Of a DNA stretch of 64,000 nucleotides, positions 22,570 to 34,085 are shown one piece after another. How positions within the stretch are numbered: position 1 is the stretch's first letter; every line of letters starts with the position of its first letter. This DNA is from Taudactylus pleione (taxonomy: Eukaryota > Chordata > Amphibia > Anura > Myobatrachidae): the NCBI GenBank assembly GCA_031769625.1, contig JAUIMM010000188.1, positions 9,119,501 through 9,183,500 on the forward strand, in the 5' to 3' direction. The notes beneath the pieces are model-generated. The model saw only the letters and a program-made list of their open reading frames with translations. It ran no database searches and had not been told where the DNA came from. Both the position numbers and the translations under genes were made by a program.

Positions 22570-23050
22570 TGATTTTCCTTTATGTATGTATCACCACAAG
22601 TGTTCCGCAGCGCCTTACAAAGTACATAGACAAATAAGTGAACAAGCAACAAGTGACTTACAGCACAATGCAGGTCGAGGAAAAGGTTTATACACATTGC
22701 TGCATTAGCGGTCATAACACTCAAATAAGCAACAGGCCGTAAGCTACCAGGTGTTAGGTGCCCGAATGAGGAGATAAGAGGTAGCACAAGAGGGTAGAGG
22801 TCCCTGCTCGTGAGAGCTTACATTCCAAAGGGGCAGGGCAGATAAACAGGTGTGACACAGATGGGGTAGACGGAGGAAGAAGCATGTAGCAGCAGGTTAG
22901 GATGGGAGATGGAAGGCTTCAATGAAGTAGTGTGGTCTTGAGAGCCTGTTTGAAAATTTGTAGAGAGGTGGGGAGTCTGATCGGCAGAGGGAGAGAGTTC
23001 CAGAGGTAGGGAGCAGCACTTGCAAAATCTTGGAGGTGTCCTATCCTTCA
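22570..23050 (-). mobile_element. LINE 3' end (L2/CR1-like), degraded
   Basis: On the minus strand, broken frames resemble the C-terminus of LINE reverse-transcriptase proteins (LPLELSPSADQTPHLSTNF, QTGSQDHTTSL), followed by a 3' UTR with landmarks gagagcttacattcc and gcagcgccttacaaag. The same UTR logic (gcaagcttacaatctatag, ttgcgctttacaattgg) is seen in the better preserved LINE at 25593-26382. The family is inferred. Confidence 0.55.
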
Positions 23051-24440
23051 AAATCCATCAAAGTTCTAATGCTGTAAAAAATAAGCACCTAGTTCCCACT
23101 GAAGACACTAATGTACATTTCTGCTGGGACCCGCTCTGTTCACCTAGGCTAGCTTATATACAGTAGTGGCTGAACACATTAATGACGTGTGTCTTGTATT
23201 TCTGAGGTGCCCTCCTCAGCCATTAACTGTAACTGCTCTCTCTGTATTTATTTGGTGAGAGGACGCACACTTTCCTGTCTTCACCTGGTCCATTGTCTCA
23301 GACCACTGGCAGTAGTGTTGCCTCTCGCTGAGGCCTCTGCTCAGCCCATAGCTGAACTGTCTACCCCGCTCCTCTATTTGTGCTTCCACTTGGTGAATTC
23401 CATGTGTCTGGGAAAGACCTCTTCTCCATCTCCAACTGGTCCTCCCAGTTCCCTTCAGAGTCCTCTACTGAGAACCTTTTCAGTGTTGTGAGGGAAGATT
23501 CCGGAAGGAGGAGCCATAGGAAATCACAGCTTTGATCATTTCACCTTGATAGTTTATTGTGTTTCCTCATGTTCTAATGTGGACCCCTCCATCTTTAGGG
23601 TCAGTATTATGAAAATGCGGTCTATCAATTTACTAGGAATTGGTGACCTCTTTCCGCCTCCTGCTCCAGTAATGTCCCTTGGTCATAGTGTAGAGATACT
23701 GTTGGCTGAATATTGACCCACAAAATGGCCGCCTCCACTGTGCACTGTACCATAGTTTGCAGTAAGCAATGACATATGGTACAAGCCTCAGCAAAATATA
23801 CTTTGTATTCAGCTGAAACATGCACTAGATAATAACTAATGAACTAAAGACCGTTCATTGCTGGCACACAAAGTAGCTAATTAAAGGTTTCGGAGTAATC
23901 CCTATGGTAATTTACTGTAGTGTACCTAGTTCAGGCCTCTTCCTGTCTATTTTTTGCTCTTTGCTGTTGAGGTTTGAGGCTCGGGCGTTGTCTGAGCGCC
24001 GCTCGTTGCTGCCCTCGAGGGGGAGAACCTTGCTGGGGAAATGTGCAATTAATAATTCAGAAACCATAATTGCTAATTATTAAAACAATGATACCCTATT
24101 TCATGGCCTACTTTTGTGTGTTCCTTTTTTTAAATAACAGCAGTGTAAGTTACTTGCAGAAATCTAGATCATATCTCATAAGTCTTAGTTAAATATGATA
24201 GTAAATGTCATTACAATATTAATAGGCCACTAAAACACTCGCGGGCATAGTTAATAAAGTAGTTCAAGTAGAACGTACAGTGTAACCCATAGCTGCCCAT
24301 CAGTTAGTCATTGTCACTAGTGATGGTGCCATTTACATCATTGCGATGAGGCGTGGGGGGGAGGGGGCATTATGCCGCAAGTCACTTTTTTTAAGTCCAG
24401 GCACTGGACTCTCCCGAAACGGTTCGGAGGCTCACAAATC
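23051..24440. other. Low-repeat region with possible conserved non-coding block
   Basis: No gene supported. Positions about 23900-24130 include an AT-rich block (caattaataattcagaaacc, taattgctaattattaaaac) with several homeodomain-type TAATTA/TAAT cores and little resemblance to repeats elsewhere in the window. The rest is unremarkable. Confidence 0.35.
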
Positions 24441-25400
24441 TCGTCCACTCAGAAGATCACTGGTGTCCCAGTCCAGAGGCTTCTCATGTCTGGCCAGGGC
24501 CGGCCAATTCCCAAGTGAAGTGGGAGGTCTGGGCAGCTGATGATGCAATTTGCACTGAATTGCGTCATCATAGCCCCTCCTCCTGCCAGCTTTACAATGC
24601 TGGCTATCTTGGCATTGTATAGTGAGGTGGGAAGCACGATGATGTGATCGTGTGGTTATGCCCTCCGTGCCACCCACCTATGCCACGCCCCTCTGTAGTG
24701 CTGACCAGGCTGCCAGAAATACAGCCTATATCCAAACTTCACGGAGCTCCACCCCATCGCATATCAAACAGTGGGTCCCGGGAGATAATGAGGGGGAGTG
24801 GCCAAATCTGTGAGGCATGCCTCTGCCCCTCTGAACAAAATCAATGGATAATACAGTTCTTTGTGGAAGGAGGCTCTTGTCCCTCTCATAATGTAATGGG
24901 CTCCATGAACAAGCCCAGGCCCGGGTAATCAGTACCTGCTTCCCCTCCTTGTGGTGCCTTTTACAATGCAGAGTCATAAGCCTGCTTGCCGATATTCTGG
25001 CTTCCCCCTGGGAAGGGAGCAGCCGGGTCGGCATAGCAGGGGGATGTGGATGGCCAAGGGGGCACGGCTGAACATATTAACTGACATTTGTGGGTGGAGT
25101 GGGGATGGGGTCATGCAATCACCTCATTCTGGCCTAGCCCTCACAACACATTGCTGAGATTACCGTCATTGTGGAGCAGGGGACGGGGTCACGATGACGC
25201 ATGGCGGGGGGGTCCGCTGGAGCTGCTGCCAGTGCCACCAGTCATGGCGATACTAATCCATCTACATAATCTACTAAAGCCGATGCCCAAGGGCGAACAG
25301 GGCTTAAGTCAGGGCATCTAAAATCAAGAACCAATCTTTTACAGTTGTAAAGAAAATAACATCAAAGGGAAAGTTAGCTGCAGAAAGACATAACATTGAC
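24441..25400. other. GC-rich interspersed repeat fragments
   Basis: Two pieces of the gatgcaatttgcactgaatt/gcgtcatcatagcccc family (about 24535-24640 and 25165-25215), related to those at 17229 and 17709. No coding feature is recognised. Confidence 0.45.
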
Positions 25401-25439
25401 AATATGCATTTCAACACTTGAAGTGGCAAGGAAAGGCTA

Positions 25440-27620
25440 AGGCCTTGGCCTTTATTTATGACTGGTGGTTCTGCCTCTTATGATGATGTAAGCACAAGTG
25501 AACATGCTGACATAGAAATCGAGGTTGCTTCTGTGGAAGTGCACCAGGATGAGCAGAATATTTGTGTAGCTGATGCTAATAAGGATGTTGTTGATTTATC
25601 TATTTATTTATTTATTTATTAACAGTTTCTTATATAGCGCAGCATATTCCGTTGCGCTTTACAATTGGAAACATTGATAGAACAAAACAGGGTAATAACA
25701 GACAGACATAGAGGTAAGAGGGCCCTGCTTGCAAGCTTACAATCTATAGGGAAATAGGCATTGATACACAAGGATAGGTGCTATATATTGCAATTTGGTC
25801 CAGCCAGAATGCAGAGTTTCTTGGTGGGCTGCATGATCCAGTCACACAGGAATGTCGGCAAAATGTCAGGAGTATGTGAAAGAAAGACAATATGTGAGGT
25901 TATGTGTGGACTGTGAGAGGGGATGTGATAAGACATGGAAGCTATGAAGGTTATGTGGTCGGTTCTGGAATCTGATAAGCTTGTCTGAAGAGGTGAGTTT
26001 TCAGGGAACGCTTGAAGGATTGAAGAGTAGAGGTAAGTCTTATTGTGTGTGGTAAGGCATTCCATAGAGTGGGTGCAGCCTGAAGAAAGTCCTGTAACTG
26101 TAAATGGGAGCAAGTAATGTGCGGGGATGAGAGACGCAGATCTTGTGCTGAGCGGAGAGGTCGGGTTGGGAGATATTTTGAGATGAGTGAAGAGATGTAT
26201 GTTGGTGTAATTCGGTTAATGGCCTTATGTGTAGGTAACAGTATTTTGTATTGAATACGGTAGAAAACCGGCAACCAATGGAGGGACTGACAGAGCGGGA
26301 CAGCAGACGATGAACGTTTGGCAAGGAAGATAAGCCTCGCAGCTGCATTCATAATGGAATGTAATGGCGATAGCCATTGATGAGGATGTTGTTTGTGTAA
26401 ATCAGGCACCAGTGGAAGAAACAGTTATTGTCCATGATAAGGAAAAGCCCATTGTCCTGTCTGGGCACAAGACAAAAAATCCACTTTTTATGTGTGGAAT
26501 TATTTCTACCCAAATCCAGACAACAATTGTCAAGTCATCTGTACCCTTTGTAAAGCCAGAGTAAGTAGAGGTAGGAACCTTAACCATCTAGGAATCTCCT
26601 CCCTATTATGTCATCTGCATTACATCTATCCAAAAAGTTTTTGTGTTTTGTGTTGACTCATCTGCATCACCAGTGGGACTTTGGGAAAAGTAGTTCTTTC
26701 TCAGCAGATGCACTTGCTGGAGAAACTGAAGGAGAAGCATGTCACTTGAGCTGATAATTTGCTTACCAACTGCTCTTTGCATCTCTTCAGATCTGTGTCC
26801 ATTAGGAAGAACACAATGTATGACTTAAACCTTATATCTTAAATCTTGCATTTGTTCTCTTCAGCTTGTCCACATATCTGTGGTTAAGTGGACAGTGGGT
26901 ACGGCATTTTGGAGGCCACTAATTAAGTTTCTTTATTGTCCCTGTACAGGTTGGGAATTGCTTTTCTAGTGAAGTGGAACCTTGATGGGATTTGGAAGTA
27001 GGCACACAGGTTCTAAATTAACTGTCTAAACACACTGAATTATTGGTGGATATTGGATTCACATCTAATACCAGCATAGATGTGCTATGCAACTGGGTGA
27101 CTGCTGTCATACTAGCTCCTCCTTGCAAAAGGTTGTTTAACAGTCAATTGTTTTTGTAAAGTACTACTAGTAATCTTCCTGGTCCCTTTCTGGGATGAAA
27201 ATCCACTCCCAGCAGCAGCAGGCATAGCACTCAAGGATTCTTCTGGGGCAAGGACTGATGTGAATGAGTAAAATATTTTTTGTAAATGCCTCCCCTCCTC
27301 CCTCATAAATTTGCTTCGGAATAAATAAATTTGATTAAATTTACTACTAATCAAATCTTCCTTTCCCTACCTTCAACTACATACATACTCCAACTCCTTC
27401 AGGCCTCTTGAATAATAAAAACATTTGTTTCCTGATGTGTCATGTTGGAAGTTGAACTGCCACAATCTTTGACATGCGGCTGCTGAATGCCAAAAATTTC
27501 CAGAAACATGTATGGCCACAAACAGTATCTCTTGATTGCCCCTTTAATTAAAAAAAAATATTCTTAACCACCAAGTTAATTTTGTGGGCAAAACATGGAA
27601 CATATTGTTCTCCCATGTTC
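25440..27620 (+). pseudogene. hAT element D: scrambled transposase remnant
   Basis: Pieces of the A-type transposase gene lie here out of order. On the plus strand, 25440-25592 (acidic segment before the BED finger) and 26394-26640 (QAPVEE, then CTLCKARVSRGR and HLGISSLLCHLH, the BED finger) are in proper order but separated by a LINE. From about 26645 the orientation flips: 26645-26850 matches A at about 1070-1290, 26860-27250 matches A at about 2150-2590, and 27430-27600 matches A at about 1750-1900, all as minus-strand gene sequence and the last one out of order. Many frameshifts are present. A 3' terminus in plus orientation follows at 28270-28548. It is a dead mosaic of two or more insertions or rearrangements. 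Confidence 0.7.
25593..26382 (-). mobile_element. LINE (L2/CR1-like) 3'-truncated copy with 11-bp TSD
   Basis: Inserted into hAT D. The sequence aggatgttgtt occurs on both sides (25582-25592 and 26383-26393), a direct target-site duplication of retroposon type. On the minus strand a 5'-truncated open frame (26382 to about 25951) encodes the C-terminal end of a LINE polyprotein: NAAARLIFLAKR, LHWLPVFYRIQYKILL, TPTYISSLIS, APTLWNALP and SLKTHLFR. It ends with a 3' UTR containing ttgcgctttacaattgg and an AAAT-repeat tail at 25593-25622. The RT domain itself is missing, so this copy is dead on arrival. Confidence 0.82.
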
Positions 27621-27802
27621 TCCCCTCCTCCCTCATAAATTTGCTTCAGAATCAAAATGTTTTATTAAATTTACTACCAATCAACCCTTCCTATCCCTGC
27701 CTTCAACTACATACATACTCCAACTCCCTCAGGTCTCTTGATTAATGAAAACATATGTTTCCTTATATGCCGTTTTGGAAGTTGAACTGCCACATATTTG
27801 TG
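27288..27802. repeat. Direct duplication, ~185-bp copies 330 bp apart
   Basis: 27288-27474 and about 27616-27802 share cctccctcataaatttgctt, aactacatacatactccaac and ggaagttgaactgccac in the same order and orientation, with moderate divergence. The sequence between copies is a hAT fragment. This duplication adds to the scrambled state of element D. Confidence 0.75.
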
Positions 27803-27821
27803 CCGCCCACTGCTGCCGCTT

Positions 27822-28265
27822 AGCGGGATGCAAACGGGAAACCGGCTGACGTTATCCCGACAGCCGGCTTCCCGACTGCTTTATCCCGGCATGGGTATAA
27901 TGATAGGCTTCTATATCTAGACACCTGTCATTTTCCCGATGCCAGGAGACAGGCACCCGGCATCCCGATTGAAGGGATGCTGGGCGCCACAAGCGGACAG
28001 CCGCGGGGGGGAGGGTTAGGTTTAGGGCACCCGAGGGGATTTAGGGTTAGGCACCCCCTCGGGAGGGTTAGGCTAGGGGGAGGAAGGGTTAAGGTTAGGG
28101 AGCGGGGAAGGGGGGGTTAGGGTTAGGCACTTAGAGGGGGGATTATGGTTAGGCACTTGGGACTGGAGTTTAGGGTTAGGCACCCCTAAGGAGGGTTAGG
28201 GGGGTTAGGTTAGTTTTTACTTACCTCAGGACGTTCGGGCGGCCGGCGGTATTTCAGACCGATTC
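27822..28265. mobile_element. GGTTAGG-rich non-autonomous element
   Basis: Starts near agcgggatgcaaacggg with a palindromic cccgacagccggcttcccga segment, continues with irregular ggttagggttaggcaccc units (28015-28215) and ends near ttacttacctcaggacgttc and ggcggtatttcagacc. The same architecture recurs at 36236, 40565 and 41982. The TTAGGG-like units are part of the element, not telomeric DNA. Confidence 0.6.
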
Positions 28266-28269
28266 CCGC

Positions 28270-28548
28270 TTAGCTTAGTCAGGCAGCTAGCTTGCTGCAA
28301 ATTTTGGGCCTAAACCGGATGAATACAATATTGTGAGCTGTGAGGTGGTCAAAATATACTGGAAACAAGTGGAAATTAATGTTATTGAGGTTAATAATAC
28401 TGTAGGAACAAAAAAAAATAATAAAAAAAAATACACAGAACCACAACCAAAATATGCAAGGGGCGGTTTTGGTAAAAACAAATCCAGATCCAAAACACAA
28501 GGAGATACAGATCCAAAACCAAAACATGAGTGTCGGCGCACACCTCTA
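28270..28548 (+). mobile_element. hAT 3' terminus (element D)
   Basis: Matches the 3' region of element B (11390-11684): attgtgagctgtgaggtg, gaaattaatgttattgaggt, then gatccaaaac-type simple sequence, ending cggcgcacacctcta at 28548. No matching left TIR or TSD is found, so the other end is lost or displaced. Confidence 0.65.
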
Positions 28549-29447
28549 GTCATAAGCAATTTCATCGCATCTATAGAGCGCAGCCTAAAGGGAAATATGC
28601 GCATTATAGGCGCACACAATTTGGGCGCACACTTGTGCCGGATTTCCATTCAAGTCTGAGTGAGTCCCTTTGTATATAATTGTGTGAATAAAATATTGAA
28701 TATTCAGTGAATGACTTCGGTATGTGCAGACAGAGGCTAACGGTCTGCTTCTGAGTTGCACGAAAATTGCCCGTAATTGTGCGCAGTCACAGAAGCCTGA
28801 TTTATTACCTTATGCTAATGCAAGAATCCATAGGGATAATGCGTATGCAAGTGGAAACCCGTGCCACTGATTGATGTTACGCCTGCCACCAGGACTGTCA
28901 TTAGTCTGGGCACGTCCACCATCCGCATGCTGGGCACAGGAGATCTGTCAGGAACACGTTTCCCCTCCCCTCCCCCGTTCGCACAATCTAGAATAGCACT
29001 GAGCTTTTGATACACGCCCACAACACTCCCATCAAAATTCCCAGAAGTCATTGCGGTTAAGTGCGTTTGTATTGTCGCCTCCGAGTTTCTGCTCTGAAAA
29101 CGTACAGTTACGCAGAAAGACAGATCCAGCCAAATTCTCCACATGACACAATAAAACGGACACCCAAAAATGCGCACATTTGCATCTGCGCATGCGCTGT
29201 ACGCCGACACTCGCCATTTGCACCAGTGCAGAGAGATCCATCAGACTCAGAAACAGTCTCTAAATATTTATTTTTTGCATACAGCCCCACTGCGTCGGTA
29301 AAACACGCATTACGTAAAGTGGCGTGGATAATGGGGAGCATGGCCTTGCCTGTGTTCTGGTGGAATGTTAGCATGCAGCTGTAGATGACATTAACCTATA
29401 TAAAAGGAACAATGAATTGTAGATACATAGGACATATTGCTGCAAAT
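28549..29447. other. Unassigned sequence
   Basis: No supported gene. A pair of opposed frames near 29032-29384 reflects a GC-neutral region without stops; neither shows a motif. Confidence 0.35.
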
Positions 29448-29450
29448 TCA

Positions 29451-29938
29451 GGGCCTGATTCAGAGCCACTCACGAGTGCTCAGCGCTTGCAAGCGGGTTG
29501 ATGGTCCCCCACTGTGCATGCTCCGGCGTGCGCATGCGCAAGACCCGGGCATCGACGGGCGCTCCGTCGCTGCGGGTCTCGCACCAAAGCGGGGCAGCTG
29601 TCGATTGTGATTGACAGCTTGCCCCGTTTTGGAGGCGGACAGGGGGGGTGGCTGGCCAAACGGAGGCGTTCCCGAAGGAACGCCTGCCGTTTGGGGGCGG
29701 CCCCACTGACATCAACAGTGATGTCAGTGGTGAGCTTCCGGCTCTATTAGACCCACAAGGGTCTCGTTGCAAGCCGCGATGGTTGTGACCATCGCGACCA
29801 TCACCTGGCCGCTCGCTAAAGCTGTGGGTGGTCACTCACAACTATGCGACCAGCCAGGACGCCGTCTTTAAAAAAAAACAGGGACGCCTTGATTCAGAGC
29901 GAGCGCTCTTAAAGAGCGTCCGGCTCTGAATCAGGCCC
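29451..29938 (+). mobile_element. MITE, GGGCCTGATTCAG family, TSD TCA
   Basis: Begins GGGCCTGATTCAGAGCC and ends GGCTCTGAATCAGGCCC; TCA lies on each side (29448-29450, 29939-29941). Internal inverted repeats include ggaggcgttcc/ggaacgcctgcc and tgacatcaacagtgatgtca. Confidence 0.87.
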
Positions 29939-29941
29939 TCA

Positions 29942-30962
29942 GTTCACACTAAACATTGGGAATGAAGACTTGACCTTACACCCATTTGCGGCACATTTCT
30001 TGCATATTTTTGAACTGCACATGCTCCAAAACGGAGTGCGCACCAGTACAGGCGATGAAATGTTGTGCGCATTTCTGTCGTATCTCTATATACAAAGGAA
30101 TGGGTGTTTACCTGGTCATAACGGGCAATCCTCACGTAGGCAGTGTTCAGTGAGGACGTGGGGATGGATTTGCGGGCTGCGCTGAGTCGGCTGGAGGTAT
30201 TAGAATAGCTTTTTTCAGACGTATCTTTTGCACCAAGGTTAGGGCATCATCATTATCAGGGTGCGAGTACATCAAAGAAATCTGGGGATAGCTCGCACAG
30301 ATGGCAAATATATACATTTAGGGCCTGATGCAGTTCTGTTGCGAAAATATGCTATTGAATGAAACCGCTTTGCGGTCGCACAGCCATTATAGAGATGACC
30401 ACTACCGCTATCTCGCATCCATAATACCTTGCAATCCTGAACATCGAGTAACATCGGTCACAAGCATTAGAAACTAGAATCCCTGGGTTGCAATTCCAAT
30501 CAGGGCCTCCCAAGCGGATGTATGTTGGAGGGGCATGAGATCTCAGGGGGGCTCTGGATGTTATTGGAAGGGGATGTAGTCATAATCTCGTGGGGTTAGG
30601 GGGAGGGTTAGAGTTAGGGGAGGGAGGGTTAGGGCTAGGGTTAGGATACCCACTGACAAGTGTCGGTATCCTACCCCTGTCGAGAAGCGGGCATTGGGAT
30701 TCTGACCGCTGACATCCCGTGTGCCGACATCCCATACCCAACCCTATTGGAAGGACTTGCTGTACATTCTGTAGACATTTTTGATAAAGAGGCATTTAAA
30801 CCCACCCCACACTAAACATGATACGATTATTGTTTCACACTTAATTTTAATAATTAGAGAAAGCGCAAGTTTCAAACCCATATTCCCACGGATCAGAAAT
30901 GGTCAGAGGGCTCCATACGTTCAGCAGTATAACCGCCCCTTTTCTTACCTACATCAAACACA
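29942..30962. other. Unassigned sequence with repeat fragments
   Basis: A GGGCCTGATGCAG start at 30321 and a caatcagggcc near 30498-30508 may be the ends of a decayed MITE, but no TSD is seen. About 30590-30745 is a short GGTTAGG-rich fragment of the kind at 27822. No gene. Confidence 0.4.
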
Positions 30963-31382
30963 GGGCCTGATTCAGCAAGGATCGCAACTGCGATGATGCA
31001 CATGCAATCGGCCGTGAACGGGACTGCAATCGCAGTGACTACACAGACCCATCGCAGAGTGATTGACAGGAAGTGCAGTTTGGGGGAGGAGATGGGGGGG
31101 TTATCGGCAAAATGTGCCAATGCGTGCATAAATTAGGCACTGTGATCCCATACACAGCTCGAGGACTCAGTGCGTGCGATGAAGTTAGCAATTCCTAAGT
31201 AAGGTCAGAGCTTGTGAAAGTGTGCATGAGGCTCCGTTTGTACTTGATGTTCCCGATGGTTTGCAGTCTTGCTATGTAGTGCGACTGTATAACGATCGCA
31301 ATGGATTAGCATATCATCACAGTCAGACTGCGTGCGTAATTGCAGCCGCAAGAGCAGTTGCGATCCGTAGTGAATCAGGTCC
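30963..31382 (+). mobile_element. MITE, GGGCCTGATTCAGCAAGG subfamily, TSD ACA
   Basis: Begins GGGCCTGATTCAGCAAGGAT and ends gtgaatcaggtcc; ACA flanks both ends (30960-30962, 31383-31385). The sequence next to the TIR (atcgcaactgcgatgatgc) is palindromic. A second copy lies at 39080-39614. Confidence 0.82.
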
Positions 31383-31404
31383 ACAGAGCAATAACTGGAG
31401 GATT

Positions 31405-32755
31405 TCCTTCCTGTGCAATATGATCTTCCCCTGTGCAATATGAGCTTCCTCTGTGCAATATGATCTTCCTCTGTGCAATATGATCTTCCTCTGTGCAATA
31501 TGATCTTCCCCTGTGCAATATGAGCTTTCTCTGTGCAATATGAGCTTTCCTCTGTGCAATATGAGCTTTTGTGCAATATGAGCTTCCTCTGTTCAATATG
31601 GGCTTCCTCTGATCAGCTTCCTCTGTGCAACATCAGCTTCCTCTGTGCAATATGAGCTTTCTCTGTGCAATATGAGGTTCCTCTTTGAAATATGAGCTTC
31701 CTCTGATCAGCTTCATCTGTGCAACATCAGCTTCCTCTGTGCAATATGAGGTTCCTCTTTGAAATATGAGCTTCCTCTGATCAGCTTCATCTGTGCAACA
31801 TCAGCTTCCTCTATGCAATATGAGCTTCCTCTGTACAATATGAGCTTTCTCTGTGCAATATGAGCTTCCTCTGTACAATATGAGCTTTCTCTGTGCAACA
31901 TCAGCTTCCTCTGTACAATATGAACTTCCTCTATGCAATATGAGCTTCCTCTGTACAATATGAGCTTTCTCTGTGCAATATGAGCTTATGTGTAATATGA
32001 GCTGCCTCTGTACAATATGAACTTCCTCTGTGCAATATGAGCTGCCTCTGTACAATATGAACTTCCTCTGTGCAATATGAGCTTCCTCTGTACAATATGA
32101 GCTTCCTCTGTGCAACATCAGCTTCATCTGTGCAACATCAGCTTCCTCTGTGCAATATGAGCTTCCTCTGTACAATATGAGTTTTATCTGTGCAATATGA
32201 GTTTTGTCTGTGCAATATGAGCTTCCTCTGATCAACTTCCTCTGTGCAACATTAGCTTCTTCTGTACAATATGAGCTTTCTCTGTGCAATAATAGCTTCT
32301 GTGCAATATGTGCTTCCTCTATGCAATATGAGCTTTCTCTGTGCAATATGAGCTTCCTCTGTACAATATGAGCTTTTACAGAACAATATGAGCTTTCTCT
32401 GATCAGCTTCCTCTGTGCAACATTAGCTTCTTCTGTACAATATGAGCTTTCTCTGTGCAATAATAGCTTCTGTGCAATATGTGCTTCCTCTATGCAATAT
32501 GAGCTTTCTCTGTACAATATGAGCTTTCTCTGTACAATATGAGCTTTTACTGTACAATATGAGTTTTCTCTGATCAGCTTCCTCTGGGTAACATCAGCTT
32601 CCTCTGTGCAATATGAGCTTCCTCTGTGCAATATGAGCTTCCTCTGTGCAATATGAGCTTTCTCTGTGCAATAATAACTTCTGTGCAATATGAGCTTCCT
32701 CTGTACAATATGAGCTTCCTCTGGGTAACATCAGCTTCCTCTGTGCAGTTTGAGC
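31405..32755. repeat. 20-bp minisatellite, ~1.35 kb
   Basis: Roughly 65 copies of tgtgcaatatgagcttcctc with variants (gtacaatatg, gtgcaacatcagcttc, tgatcagcttcc) and a loose higher-order pattern of about 95-170 bp visible in repeated runs near 31620-31800 and 32230-32570. The unit contains no stop codon in any minus-strand frame, which explains the 295-codon frame of HRGSSYCTEEAHIAQRK-type repeats. Confidence 0.95.
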
Positions 32756-32984
32756 TTCTGTTTGAGAGGAAAGTGCCGTTCAGAGCGGTAAGGTGACAGA
32801 AGCCAATAAGAAAGGAGAGGGGAGGGGCAATGCATAACAAACATACTGTGCAGCGCCCCATGAATTTCGGAACCCTGGATGGCGCAGAGGGCGCCATGCT
32901 CCAGAAGGTCCATTTTGGCGCCCGGAGCTCATGCTCCACCGGGACCACCCTCGCTTCACCCCTGGGTAACTGTATACACACTTA
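32756..32984. other. Unassigned spacer
   Basis: About 230 bases of mixed sequence. A GC-rich segment (ggcgcagagggcgccatgct) is self-complementary. No gene. Confidence 0.35.
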
Positions 32985-33182
32985 CCAATGTCGGCCACGA
33001 TGAACGATGTTGGTGGGAGGACCAGATTGAGCTGCATGTTCAGCCAACTGGGGATATCGTTAATGATCCGCAGGAGCGCGCATCACTGGTCATTACACAC
33101 TGAACGATATGAACGACATGAACAATAACGATATAGTTATCGCTTATATCATTCATAAACATCGTCTAGTGTGTATGCCCCA
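32985..33182. mobile_element. ATCGTT-type MITE
   Basis: Contains tatacacacttaccaatg at left and catcgtctagtgtgtatgcc at right with aacgatatgaacgac and acgatatagttatcg palindromic segments between. Same family as 36849-37106. Left boundary uncertain. Confidence 0.55.
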
Positions 33183-33262
33183 TAAGCAATACATTCTGAT
33201 TAACAAAGGTGACGCAGTTTGCTGGTTCACTGTAGAGAGATATTAATAAGTATTCAGACATA

Positions 33263-34085
33263 GGCCCGTATTCAATTAGAAGCGAAAAACCGAGATTCGC
33301 GAAAAAGTATCGCCGATTGCGACTTTTCTCCAGGTGGAAACTTATCTCCGTATTCAATTCCATCCGCTTTCCGCGTACTTGAAAACTCAAAGCAATGTAA
33401 TAGGCGAAAAGATCGCCTATGAATAGGTGGAGAAAAAAAGTGCAAAATCGCTAACTAGGGGTGCAAAGGTGGGGAAACCACTCAGCACCCTTGGGACAGC
33501 CCCCCAAAGGATAACTGCGTAAAAAAAAATCCTCACGAAAACATCCCAAAAAAGCCCTTTGAAAAAGGGGGGCGAAAAAGTGCAGTGGGGGTACAAACTT
33601 AAAAAGTAGCGAAATAGACTTTTGGGGGGTCTGCAAGTATGGGTGAGGTGTTTTTTTCATTGCCGGTGTTTGCTGAAGATGCGTTTTTTACGTTTCTTAT
33701 AACTTCACTTAGCAACTTTTAAATATGCTTACACCCATTTTCAAGTACCCCAAATTTGACAGGACTACTTATTTTCTCCTAAAAATACTCCTTTATGCCA
33801 TTCTTCACCACTTGTGAAAAGACGCTAAATAGTGGCAATTGTGCGAACGTAAGTACCCCAAATCGTTTCATTAGGGCTAATCGAGCACTACTACATTGAT
33901 CCCCAAAGTTTCAGCATCTTTTTTGGGGGTCAGCCTGATTCACCCGATTCTGACACCACTTTTCGCCTGTTCTGACATCGCGTATCTCCGTTTTCGCGTC
34001 TTTTGGAATTGAATAGGACGAATCGCGGGTACGCGTACGATAAGTTTCCGCGGCTAAAATACGCGATGTAGGCGAAAAGTCTGGC
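33263..34085 (+). mobile_element. MITE, GTATTCAATTAG family, right end lost
   Basis: Begins GGCCCGTATTCAATTAGAAG next to ATA and includes gcgaaaaaccgag-type segments and a ggggtgcaaaggtggggaaa region also found, inverted, in the element at 40996-41873. The right terminus is not clear; aattgaataggacg near 34008 may be part of it. Confidence 0.6.

Noticed and set aside
26364..26564. Independent 66-codon gene
   Set aside because: It is the BED-finger part of hAT remnant D reading into the LINE edge, with a frameshift inside.
28015..28215. Interstitial telomere (TTAGGG) array
   Set aside because: Units are irregular and always embedded in the same mobile element architecture seen at three other places.
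31801..32688. 295-codon minus frame of HRGSSYCTEEAHIAQRK-type repeats
   Set aside because: The 20-bp unit simply lacks stops on that strand; all minus frames give similar repeats.
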